A stretch of 64,000 bases of DNA from contig CAIIXF020000011.1 in NCBI GenBank assembly GCA_903813345.2, positions 4,180,571 through 4,244,570 on the forward strand. The letters are read 5' to 3'. This DNA is from Owenia fusiformis (Eukaryota; Annelida; Polychaeta; Sabellida; Oweniidae). Made by a program: the position numbers and the translations under genes. The notes below the pieces were generated by a model. The model was not told the origin of the DNA. It searched no databases and worked only from the letters and a program-made list of their open reading frames with translations. Shown here one piece after another: positions 50,228-62,150 of the stretch. How positions within the stretch are numbered: the first letter of the stretch is position 1; each line of letters starts with the position of its first letter.

Positions 50228-50270
50228 TTGAAAAAGGATCCAGACAGGATCCGAAACGTCCCGTTTAGTA
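50228..50270 (+). ncRNA. Possible degenerate hammerhead-ribozyme core
   Basis: A perfect six-base stem, ggatcc-agaca-ggatcc (50236-50241 with 50247-50252), is followed directly by gaaac at 50253. That arrangement matches stem II and the GAAA strand of hammerhead ribozymes found in Penelope-like and related retroelements. The upstream strand, which should read CTGANGA, is ttgaaaaa here, so the core is probably dead. I could not identify stem I or the cleavage site with confidence. Confidence 0.3.
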
Positions 50271-53200
50271 AAATAAAGGTTGTGAAAAGATGAAAAAATA
50301 GTTTTGTGATTTAATTATCCAACCTAGAGAACATGTTTAAAGTGGGAATATCGATTGCCGAGTCGTATCCAATGATCCTGGGCCTATCGTAAAATGAAAG
50401 CTTTGAATATGTTGTTGCCTTTAAAAATGTATCTATTTTCCATGTATGCAACTAGAATTTGTGCACATACCTTATAACGATCGATAATGGCAAAGGAAAA
50501 TCCTCTAATTCTTCGTCATAATTTCTCCTTCGACGTCCGCCATTTTTTATTAAACCGGAAGTTTTTCTCTGACGTCCGCGCAATGTTTTTTCACTTTTAT
50601 TTCAGATTTCGCTTCGGATTCAACATTTAATGCTTTCTAATATTAATTTAGTGTTTTCTATCAGAAAGATTTCATAAAAAGACTCACACTATCAGAGATT
50701 TTATGGATTCGAGCAGCCAGAAAAATTAGTTTCAATTTCACCCGCTAGGTGTTTCGACGTCGAATTGGAAAGAATTTGAAAAATCTATGAGTGGGACTCC
50801 TTGTATGGAATTGTAGATTCTAAACGATTTGCCAGTTCTACTGGTTGATGAATATTGCCATATGCATACATTTTTATAAAATAGAAATAAGGAAGAAGAT
50901 GTTGGACCAAACTTCACCCCGATAGCTCAGAAAAGGTAAAATTTCTCCATTTTTCTCTCCACAGACCTTAGAGCCGCTTTAAGAATTACAATACACAGTT
51001 TTAAACACATCCAGAAACAATCAGTTATGCTTTGAAAAAGGCAAATCTTCAACATCCTAATTAATAACAACTAACAGACAAAAAGTGTCGTAACATCCCT
51101 AACCGTCGTTTTGTAACTATCATTACAGAGATGCCTAACCTGGTCTTTACTGAACTCGGGTGTAAAATGTACACGTTGAGTTAAAAGTCATTATAGAGAG
51201 GTTAAGTAACACGTCTTTAAGAGAATTTGTACTCGAGCGTGAAATACATGTATATCAACCCCCGTGGATGACCGTCCCGCTCTCAATTCACTTTTCCAGA
51301 CCCTTGGTTACAATAATTTACCGTATACCATACTCAATCGGCCAAGTGAACTACACAAATTGGATAACTCCATAGAGGTCCATACGTTCATAAAACCTGT
51401 AAAACCTAAAAACCTGTATATTGACCTCACTATTAATGAAACGGTCACTTCAACTTTGAAAATAGTTTTCCATCGTCTAGTCGTTCCATAATTAAAACAA
51501 ATGTTGCTCTCAAAATATTTGCAAAATAGATCACCAAAGTTTCAGAGTAGTACCAAAAAAACAATCCACTGCCGGCTATTCAAAACATAAAGCCGTAGAT
51601 CAATCAATATAGGAATAGTAAGTAGCGTGGAACGCTTCTTCTATCAAAATGCCCAACAGATATCAAAGATAAGCATTTAGAGCAAAACTGGACGACCTGC
51701 ACTACTTATACAAGGAGTTTTTACAAGAAATTATTTCATAATGCTAGCGTCCCACGTTTCTTCTATTACGAGTCGACAACTTGTTTATTACAAGCCAACT
51801 TGTAAATTAGTCATCAAATTATAATTCTTACTAAGAGACAATGCGCATAGGTTATGTAAGATGATATATTGTCTATAACCAATATTACCCTGTTATAGCG
51901 TGTATTATATTATAGTATAAGATTACAACTACAATTTCAATTCAATTTTCTTATCCTTTATTTAGATTCTTGGAATTAGATACTGGCGATTCATTCCTAG
52001 TATTGATTGCAATTTCCGAAATAAGTAAGCGAATTGGACACGAACCATATTTGCACTCCCTCAAAAAGTTTAGCAAACCTATATCTCAAATGTATGTAAT
52101 GTGTGATATCGCTTATTATCCATGTTTGGATTTATGTTTTCCTTTTGTTGTTTTCGGTTTGTTTCCAATATATCGAAAGTTTAATATAAAGTCAAGAATA
52201 TAAAGACATACGATGGATATACCCGCATTATGAATGGAAATTACAACAACGTTGATGTATGGCAGTATTTTTGACAAGACAAGAGAATGGAAACGTGTGT
52301 TATGTTTTATGTTTATTAAAATCAACATGTTGATTCAAATCAACTTGCACGAATGGATTATACAATATATTTACAAAAAATTATTTCAGTCAACGTGCAT
52401 ACAGTTGAAGCAAGAAGTGTTCATGTTTTTTTCCGATTTTTATAATTTTATTTTTGCATCGTAACTCTAATTACGAAGTTTATAAGACACAATTATAAGT
52501 GTGATATCAAAGAAGCAATGGCTATCAAAAGTACGTAGTATAACACAATTAGATACATCCAATCTCGGGATCACAGTATCATCGGGTAATTCCACCCCAT
52601 GCAGAACTCGCTACGCTCACTCGTGCACATACAATGTATAAATAATCATCGATAGAAACATTTAAACTCGAGTGGTATTATGCTAGTCGCGATCAAGTTG
52701 ATATCAACAACGCAAGTGAGCGAAGCGAATGAAATAAGAAATGACCTCCCTATTAAATCCTACAAAGACCTACAAAACATACAAATCGATTTATTCTCAC
52801 CTTGTTATTTATATGTATGGTAATCCTTTCCAAAAACTAAATCCTATATGTAGATACCCCAACCTCGCAAATGGCGTCAAGACTAAACTCTACTTTGTCT
52901 TAATCGTTCTGAAAAACTATTTCAATTTATTTTGTGAAAATTTAATCCTGAATATTAAACTGATAAATTTCTAACGCCGTATCGTCGCATTCCAAATCGG
53001 CACTGCTCCGGCAAGCTGCCTCCCTATTGTTCCACGTTATCAAACTACCCGCTCTGTGTGAGCCGTATGCAATATAGTCGATGCTCACTATATGCTATTG
53101 TAATTAGCAAACGCCTATACCTGTTAATTTGTATTTGTTATGCTGCATGGGCGTAGCTTGGCAAATTTCGGCGAGGCACAATTAATTGAAGAGGCAAATT

Positions 53201-53603
53201 AACGCCAAAGGAGGTGAATTTCTACCGGGTGTCTTGTTTCATACCCTTGAACGGCATCCGAGACCTAGTTATATGGGAAAAAAGCCGAACACTAAGTATA
53301 CTGTACATTGAATGCTTGCTAGCGTATGCGAATAAATTCAATATTATTCAATTTATAATTCTCGAACGTTTAACACATACTAGAATTACATATTACTACT
53401 AATTAGTACAGTTTGAATAGGCGCCTCGATATATATAGTGTCATAATAATGATTTTTTGTCAAATTCTTTATAAATTCCTGTCAAAGACCCTGTCACTTG
53501 AACCAAAGCATAAAAAAAACAATTAATAACCAACAGTGTCATATGATCGACTACCCTTTTCTTTCTTCGTTTGACTTAACCTTTTGGAAGATAACATTGT
53601 AAC
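50271..53603. other. No gene recognised
   Basis: The ORFs at 51264-51491 and 51970-52203 are short and isolated. No splice partners or repeats are evident. Confidence 0.5.
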
Positions 53604-54059
53604 ATGGACATTTTCTTTCATTCTTCATCTACTACGTGCATATTTGTTTTTGGGACAGCATCTTTTCAAATCAATCGAGGTTGGGCCAAGCAGCCAAAGG
53701 TAAGCCATACAACCGAAGGTAAGCCATACAACCGAATTTGGCCGATTCAATCTGACGGAGGATGCCGAACCCCTATTTTTGACCAATTAGAGACGTCCTC
53801 TTCACATTCGTGGTACCCTCGGCCAACTTCGTTTGCAAAGAAAAGCTTCGGCAATCTCTGGCTTTTCTTGAAGTATCTTCGGTCGCTTGCCAAAAGTCGA
53901 CACCCATTTGTTTTTTTGATTGATCCAAACCCAGACTACCTGACAAATCCAAAGTTAGCATGCCTCTCTTATACATCCGATTTTCTCCAAAATGGATTAA
54001 TATCTCAGAATCTGTTAACAAGGCAACAATGGCGACAATATGAGAAAATATCCTCATAG
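53604..54059 (+). CDS. Unrecognised 151-codon ORF (orphan)
   Basis: One of the longest stop-free stretches outside the called genes. It begins MDIFFHSSS and includes an 18-bp direct duplication (ggtaagccatacaaccgaa, near 53700 and 53718). The antisense strand over 53773-54057 is also open for 94 codons, with a hydrophobic start (MRIFSHIVAIVALL). No domain is recognised on either strand and GC content is higher than nearby, so it may be a fragment of an old element. Strand assignment is uncertain. Confidence 0.2.
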   Translation: MDIFFHSSSTTCIFVFGTASFQINRGWAKQPKVSHTTEGKPYNRIWPIQSDGGCRTPIFDQLETSSSHSWYPRPTSFAKKSFGNLWLFLKYLRSLAKSRHPFVFLIDPNPDYLTNPKLACLSYTSDFLQNGLISQNLLTRQQWRQYEKISS

Positions 54060-55799
54060 ATCAACATGAGTGTGTCAAATAAAAATAGATCAAGAAAATG
54101 TAATTGTGGACCGTTAAAAAATAAAAAAAGTCTTGTTTTTCTCGGGGTCTAAAATTAAAAACCCATTCAAAACCTAGCGCTCTAATCTACTGCGCAATGC
54201 GGCATTTGAACAATCAATGGACATATTCCAAACCAACAAATTTCGAGGTTTTATTCAGTTTTCGTTGTTTAGTGTTGAATGTAAAGGGATTGAAATAGAT
54301 TCAGCTGATAATCTTGATAGGACCAAAGGGACTATGGTACGCGTTTTGAGTGGCCCGACTGACCATGATTGAGAATATAATGTGCTAGTAGGATGCGGTA
54401 AGAACTCGTTCGAGATGTAATAAATGAGTGTTATATGATGCTAATTGAAGCATGGACACTAGAAAGTAGATTATTATACACAATGCGCTTTTAGCCAATT
54501 AAGACCTAGACAATTAAACTAAAAGCACATAGAAAATTGAAGGCATGTCACTCTCGGGGACAATATACGGAGAATTGGAACCGACTATAGTCTCATCACT
54601 GCTAAATATATAAACTCTTATCAGGAAAATTGGGTGGGAATGCGCAACTATTGTCCCGTTTCAATACTTATCTAGTTAAATGGTAATACCACTGACACGT
54701 GGGCAAATCTATGAGTACGTTGGCTAAGTGGGAAGTTTGAAATTCTGAGGAGAATGTCAGTCCCTTGCTAGCTACGCCCATGCTTGTATTGTATAAGAAC
54801 AGCTAATTTTGATATTTTGACACGTCAAATTTTTCAATTTATAGGTACCGTATACATTATAAATGAAATTATTTCATATTTGATACGACATGGCCAATAT
54901 AGAAAAGCGATCGAAAACAGTAGTTTTGTCTAGCTTCATTAAGCGATACTCAATACCTCATGCAACATCCGATTCCTGTTTAAGATCTAAATATTTGATT
55001 GTCCACGTCCCGACTTCCAAGTCTCAATTCATTACCAAATCCAAAGCATGCCAGTTGTAAATGTGAAGCACAGAATTGGATCATGATGGAATTTTGTTTC
55101 ATCAAAAATGTGAGTGTTCATTTTATCATTAAAATCAAATACAAATTCAAAGTAGTACATGTACATCAAACCTGTTATATTGTACTGTCATATATTGTAT
55201 TGTATTATAATGTATTGCATGTCTTTATTGCCCACGTTTGAATAGTTAAATAAGTTATTGTTTTCACAAAATGAAGTAATAACAAATGAAAGTACAATTT
55301 ATGACAAATATATACATTGCAAAATATGTAACTGATGTTTATCATCAAACGATCTTAATGCTCTGTGGAGTCATCATTAAATACATCATTAAATGTGTTT
55401 CTGAGCGTGACTATGTTCAACAAATTGGACATTCTGCAACCCTAATGACTGATACCAAATGACAATATTATCAACAAAACCCTTTCATGACTCTCAGATT
55501 AAACGCTGGCCTATTTTCAAAATGGCTGTCACAGTTATTGCCGAAAACCACGTTCTAGCTCTTTATGGCAACGCACATCGCAAAGGCTTTCAATAAATCT
55601 GCTTGAAATTATATACCTGTATTCGTGTATGTTTTTTCGAGAGCAGAGATCAAAAATGGCAATTTCTCTTGTCTAGACATCACTTTTTATGTTACAAATC
55701 AAAAATGTAAAATATTATCATTATGCGTGACATACAATATCGTCTATCAAAGAACGTTTAAAACCGTGTGGGTGCTTTTTGAGGCCACATAAAATGTAC
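54060..55799. other. No gene recognised
   Basis: AT-rich, with a low-complexity ttgtattgtattat run near 55190. Nothing further is supported. Confidence 0.5.
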
Positions 55800-56370
55800 A
55801 CTGTTCCACAGATGGATGACTCTAACTGCAATTAGCACGCGGTACTAACTTCGACCGTTAATTTGAATTTTTGACCTACCGGATGTTTGAAAATCAAGGA
55901 TTACGAGTCTCATACTGCACAGTTTGTCTTCAAACTTTTTCCATTCAAAGCATAACAAAAATTCCTTTCTGTTGGTACATTATTCTCTTAAACAGAGTCC
56001 CTACTTCCAGCGGCATTTTGGTCCCCAGCTGTAGGAAGGCCTTCTAACAGCTGGGGACCAAAACGCTGCTAGAACGAGGGACTCTTTACAATAAAGTAAT
56101 GCACCGACAGAAAGGCAATTTTGTTTTGCTTTTAATGGTATAAGTTTGAAGAAAAACGGTGCAGTATGAGACTCGCAATCTCTGATTTTCGAGCATCAGG
56201 TAGGTCAAAAATTCAAATTAACGGTCGAAGTTAGTACCGCGTGATTAGCTTCATTCACAATTTTTGACGAAATTCATTCGTTTTCGATAAACCTCCGATT
56301 TCCACTAAACTATTAAGTTGAATCTTGATTACAAAAATTTCGCCATGCGAATTAATAAAACCACGATATT
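55800..56370. repeat. Dispersed repeat, copy interrupted by a palindrome
   Basis: The left piece 55800-55836 and right piece 56243-56370 together match 37712-37905. The interruption is the element at 55837-56242. Confidence 0.8.
55837..56242. mobile_element. 406-bp palindromic MITE, nested insertion
   Basis: It starts acgcggtactaacttcgacc and ends with the exact inverse. The arms pair through to a centre at agctgtaggaaggccttctaacagct. The bases attagc occur on both sides and look like the target duplication. Inner pairs include cagctggggaccaaaa with its inverse, and gagtctcatactgc with its inverse. Confidence 0.9.
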
Positions 56371-56490
56371 CAACCACAACGAATGCCCAATTAGAGTCAC
56401 TCAGCTGTGGAACGGTGATGTAATAGCTGGCCGCTCTAATGTTGAATTTCGAAGTACCACACAATGCTCAACATTAATCAATTTACCCTG

Positions 56491-56661
56491 CCGTTGTAAA
56501 AGGGTAGGTGGTCCTATCAAATGTTGGTCCTACTTTATATAGATTTATATGGTGACCTAATTACAATTATTTTCCTTATTATTTATACACAGTCAGGGCC
56601 AGTAAGGGACGTAAGGAAAGGGGCCATAATCCCCAAGGGACCATAATTTATTTTACACCGG
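56491..56661. mobile_element. ggtgtaaaagg MITE, copy c
   Basis: Ends ccgttgtaaaaggg and ttttacaccgg. It is closest to the copy at 47897, with a few substitutions. Confidence 0.8.
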
Positions 56662-59600
56662 CCGTGGCGTTGCAAACGGAAGTGAGTTGACCGATCTAGA
56701 AAAATGACAACATGGACACAAAAATACCAAGGCTTGATCTAAATCAAAGATTAAATTAAAACGATTTTTCGATAATACGTGAATTCTGAGAAAGAGAAAA
56801 CTATTATTGTGCAATAACACATAGATTTATGTATTCACCTAGAACTGTCTCTACAAAAGCTGTTGAAGTTGTTGAAATAAGAGAAAAAAGGTCAATCGGA
56901 GGAAGAACTGAGCCATTGAGACTGAAAAATCAAGTTCCTACATTTACCTCGGAAGTAACATTTCAAATCTTCTGTTTCATATTTCAAACGAATGCAGTAA
57001 TTGCACTTAAATCTTACTTGATCCCGTTATTGCTTTTTAGAACTATTTTAGAGCTTGTAGTTTATGAGTCATAGTACTTTAGCTGTTTAGCTGATCACTG
57101 TTACGATTGGGATAAGGTCTCGCGTACTGTTTGTCAAATGCGTGTTGCCAAATGCGTGTTTTGCACCCTCCCTTGATTCTGAGTTTTAATACTATTTAGC
57201 TCATGATACAATGTATTAATGCTAATTTAGAATTCGTTACAGTCGGGCATCAAATCATTTTTATACCCTAACAAATCGGCCTTTGGTAATATAACACATT
57301 GTAGAGGGTTGGGCAACGCTTTTCGCATAGAGTTCTTTCAATCATCTCAGCAAGCCATCGAGATTGCGAATAAGTCTCAACAAATGGCCGGAGGTTAAAA
57401 TACACGTTTTTTAAACTTGTACGTAAACGTGTAGAACGTTGGTCCTCTGTGGATTAATCCTCCCATTTGTATTGTTTACCTTGCATATTGACTTTAAAAA
57501 TATACGGAAAATAATTGTTATGAGGTCCCTTGAGAAGTGACTTTAGAGCGGGACATAAATACCAGGGAGTCGAAATATTACATGCTCACGTACAGGTTTT
57601 CTCTAAAACGTGTAACTTTACCTGCATATTATCAATAAGAAGACACTACCAGAGAAAAGCCGAGATACAACATACAGCATTGACAATTACCATACTTTAT
57701 TCAACGATATCAATATTGTAAACATAAAGGACCTGTTGTGACCCAGTTCTGGACGCAATCCAAGATATCTAAAATAGAAATATCAATACAAATACCAGAG
57801 TTAGAGGAAATGATAGAGTATCTTTAAATTAATTAATTATGGTTTGAAATAAGAGATCATATAAATTATCCATTGGGTAAGAATATGCCTTAATTTGGCT
57901 AATCCTTTTTTGTATCTAGATAGATTCTTGAAGATAGGCTTGATAATAAACGAAATCATGAAATACGGAATTGTCCTTAAAATGGAAATTGACGGTTGAC
58001 CGCTGTTGACATTACGCTAATTGCAACCATTCCAGATTAACATTCTAAATCGTGGAGAATTCTTCGCTCCTTTGTAATCAACGGTATCAAATGAATCGAT
58101 CAATATATTCCGTAATCCCTGATAGCTTTAATTGCACGGCTGGACTTAACAGACCACTGGTTGCATACGAAGATTAGGCGACAAGTCGATGTTTCTGATA
58201 AGAGCCTTCTATGAGTTCCTTACTAGTAGGTAAGTAGATATGTGCCCCGATTATCAGAATGGCTCCCCTAAGTACCAAAATAGTTGAATGATTTTCTGTT
58301 TTAGAAGAGAATTTCTTCGGCACTCTATAAGATCTGAGACTAACTCAGATAAGATTGAGGACTTATTTTGATCCAGATTTAACTATCCAGAACACGGTCG
58401 ATTGATATCCAGCTCCTCAATCAAAGAGGCAGTCACCTAAATATAGCAAGGTGCCAGCAAGTAGTTAATCAGTTTCACCTTAAGGTGGCTATCTTGGGTC
58501 AGTTCCCATGACAGACAGAGAAAAAGTTCTAAAAAATTCAGACCAAAATATGTTCAGCTAGATAAATTACGTTTAGTATACAATATAATTACACAATAAT
58601 ATGTAGATTCATATACACCCAGCGGCAATTCTAGCATCGCTAATAGGCAATCTTTATAACTAAAGGAAGGGTCGGGTAGACAAAGGTGTACCCTTTGCAT
58701 TCGTTCGACTTTGCTTCTCAAAACCTAGAGAGCTTGGTCTAGTTTATTATTTGAGTCCGCGCGCAGGGTAACGAAGCTGTGGCGAGGCAAGAAAAATATC
58801 GCGCACTGGCTTATTGAGAATGTTATTGTTCGTGTCTTAATGTCGTAAAATGATATCAGAAACGTTTAAATGGAAATTCATTAGATAAGATATTGTATTC
58901 CTTAAGTACTCTGTACGTGATCTAATTATTAGATACCTCGAAACTCATGTCCTCGATCGGATAAAGGAGAGTACATTTCTATCGGTAATGAACGTAATGA
59001 ACATGTCATCCTAACCAATTCTTTGACGACATTTGGGAAAATAATCACATTAGCTTGTTGATATCCAAAGACTACGATAGATACTTAGCTTTGTGATATT
59101 AATCTACTGAGCCTAATCTCAACAGATGAGCGCACCAACAAAATAATTACCCATGTCTTGACTCTTGCAAAATAAGGCATCAATGTTTTACAACGATATT
59201 GGAACATTACTGTCAACAGTATATTTTCTTTTTAAAAGGTATGCTCTCCAAGTAACAGAGATCATTCAAATATTCAAATATAGGTGTCGCTTGATGCTTA
59301 CCGAATGCAAATAGTAGAGTGACAGTACCCTGCACGCAGAATCTACTTATCAAATAGGCCAAAGACAAAGCTCTCTTTTAAGAAGCGAAGTCGAACGACC
59401 TAGCGATAAAGTATGATGTTAAGTTTCATCAGGCCATTTCGAACCTCATTTGATTTAGGATATGATCATGTAATATTTAAAACGATATTTAGTGATTTTC
59501 TGTTATGAGCTATCATTAATACTTTACCCTTTCGCCAATTGCATAATAAATCCCTCTCATTACATCCACGAAGAATAACGGAAATTAATCGGTGTAAATA

Positions 59601-60939
59601 GAGAATTCAAACGAGACTCCCCCATGTATGTCCTGCAGGTGAAAGCAATCGTATTTCCAATCAATATTTATCTATATACTATTGGTAACATTTATAAGAA
59701 TTGTACTTTGTATACAGGCTATACGAAGCAGATTAAACACCCATTGTAAGTGATCTTATCCGTATTCATTGGGTTTGTTTACATCACAGTTATTTAAGGC
59801 AAAATTTAAGCAACTTTGGCAAAATTTAAGCTTTGGCAAAACTAAAGCAATGGAGTGGTATCGATATGGTAAACTTTTTGAACACGCGTTTCTCTTAAAG
59901 CAGTCATATTCTGAAAAGTTTACACATCGTCAATTTAATGGTCATCTTTTGGATGGTAACATTATAATTTGAAACACATATGTATCATTTTCGCTGTATT
60001 GTTTTAAAAAAACACATGAGACACTTGTTTTGTTCTTGGTATCATTTACTCTAGTATTCGGAATGAAATGAAACATCTTTCCCAACCCCATTGGAACAAA
60101 ACGACATAAAGGCAATCAATGTGTTTTAGGTCTCTCAATATTGTAATTGTACAAAGGAAAGTTTGGTTGATTGTAAAAAAGTAATCTTGTTAATGAAATA
60201 AAATGTTTATCTTATTTTTATCTATTTTGGGGGGTTTTGTTTTAAGTTTTTGCACATCTTATTTCATTCTCAAGAATTGGTAGAAAGGAACGAAAAACAA
60301 TTGCACTAAAAAAACAAAATAAAAAATGTTAACAAAAACAGTTGTATAAAATTGTTATAAATAAGTTTTGCATTAAATTGTTGCCAATCAGTCAACACTA
60401 CATGAAGGACCCTGTTTTTTACAGAATATTTTCAATAATTGGTTTAAGAGAAAAGATTGTTGAATTCAGTTCACCGTATCGATACCATGTACGAGGAGGT
60501 TGTGTTTGTCCAGGTTATGGATGCGGGTGTCACTTCTAATGAGACATAATTGTAGAAAATAATTGAGAACATAAACGCACATGTTCATCGTTTGTATGCA
60601 GAACAATAATTCTATTAGGTAATAAGTACACATGGATAATCGTAGTAGGTTGATTCCTTGAAAGTGATTTGACTTTTGCGAACTTATGTATAATACGATC
60701 TCTTCAGGCGCGAAGACAGGAGCTAATTGATAGGCGATACAAAGAGCTAAAGTGTATGTTAGTACCTCAATTAAAATACTCAATTCTGATTGGTTGATGA
60801 GCGGTCAACAATATGAACTGTACTGCTAGCTTTGATCTTCATCCTGAAAGATTTCCATCATCCTTAAAGGTTTTATCTGAAAAATACCTAGGTTTATTCA
60901 GTAAAATGTGAGTGAGGCAGTCGGCGTCTTACCTCGTGC
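56662..60939. other. No gene recognised
   Basis: No supported gene. A plus-strand ORF ending near 60539 has a Cys-rich tail (GGCVCPGYGCGCHF) but no splice context or recognisable fold. Confidence 0.5.
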
Positions 60940-62150
60940 CTCGCTAAACCAATGTCCCTCGCAATGGACCATTGAGTTTAAATGCATTTCTTACGATCAA
61001 TGTATTATCAGTTAACTAGAATCAGTAAAAATATTTAAGAAAATATTGCACAAAAACCTATAGGGATGAGATGTTATTCGCTAAACCAATGTCCCTCGCA
61101 ATGGACCATTGAGTTTAAATGCATTTCTTGCGACCAATGTATTATCAGTTAACTAGAATCAGTAAAAATATTTAAGAAAATATTGCACAAAAACCTATAG
61201 GGATGAGATGTTATTCGCTAAACCAATGTCCCTCGCAATGGACCATTGAGTTTAAATGCATTTCTTACGACCAATGTATTATCAGTTAACTAGAATCAGT
61301 AAAAATATTTAAGAAAATATTGCACAAAAACCTATAGGGATGAGATGTTATTCGCTAAACCAATGTCCCTCGCAATGGACCATTGAGTTTAAATGCATTT
61401 CTTACGATCAATGTATTATCAGTTAACTAGAATCAGTAAAAATATTTAAGAAAATATTGCACAAAAACCTATAGGGATGAGATGTTATTCGCTAAACCAA
61501 TGTCCCTCGCAATGGACCATTGAGTTTAAATGCATTTCTTACGACCAATGTATTATCAGTTAACTAGAATCAGTAAAAATATTTAAGAAAAGATTGCACA
61601 AAAACCTATAGGGATGAGATGTTATTCGCTAAACCAATGTCCCTCGCAATGGACCATTGAGTTTAAATGCATTTCTTACGATCAATGTATTATCAGTTTA
61701 CTAGAATCAGTAAAAATATTTAAGAAAATATTGCACAAAAACCTATAGGGATGAGATGTTATTCGCTAAACCAATGTCACTCGCAATGGACCATTGAGTT
61801 TAAATGCATTTCTTACGATCAATGTATTATCAGTTAACTAGAATCAGTAAAAATATTTAAGAAAATATTGCACAAAAACCTATAGGGATGAGATGTTATT
61901 CGCTAAACCAATGTCCCTCGCAATGGACCATTGAGTTTAAATGCATTTCTTACGATCAATGTATTATCAGTTAACTAGAATCAGTAAAAATATTTAAGAA
62001 AATATTGCACAAAAACCTATAGGGATGAGATGTTATTCGCTAAACCAATGTCCCTCGCAATGGACCATTGAGTTTAAATGCATTTTTACGATCAATGGAT
62101 TATCAGTTAACTAGAATACGTTAGAATATTAAAAAAAATATTGCACAAAA
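60940..62150. repeat. 137-bp minisatellite, about nine units
   Basis: The motif gctaaaccaatgtccctcg recurs at 60943, 61080, 61217, 61354, 61491, 61628, 61765, 61902 and 62039, exactly 137 bp apart. Units are almost identical except the last, which decays after about 62085. Each unit contains the 13-bp palindrome caatggaccattg and the block aaaacctatagggatgagat. Confidence 0.97.

Noticed and set aside
60925-60975. Minus-strand peptide ARDIGLARHE before a gtaag donor, resembling a kinase DFG region
   Set aside because: The frame is closed a few codons upstream, no other kinase motif or exon was found, and the segment overlaps the 137-bp satellite.
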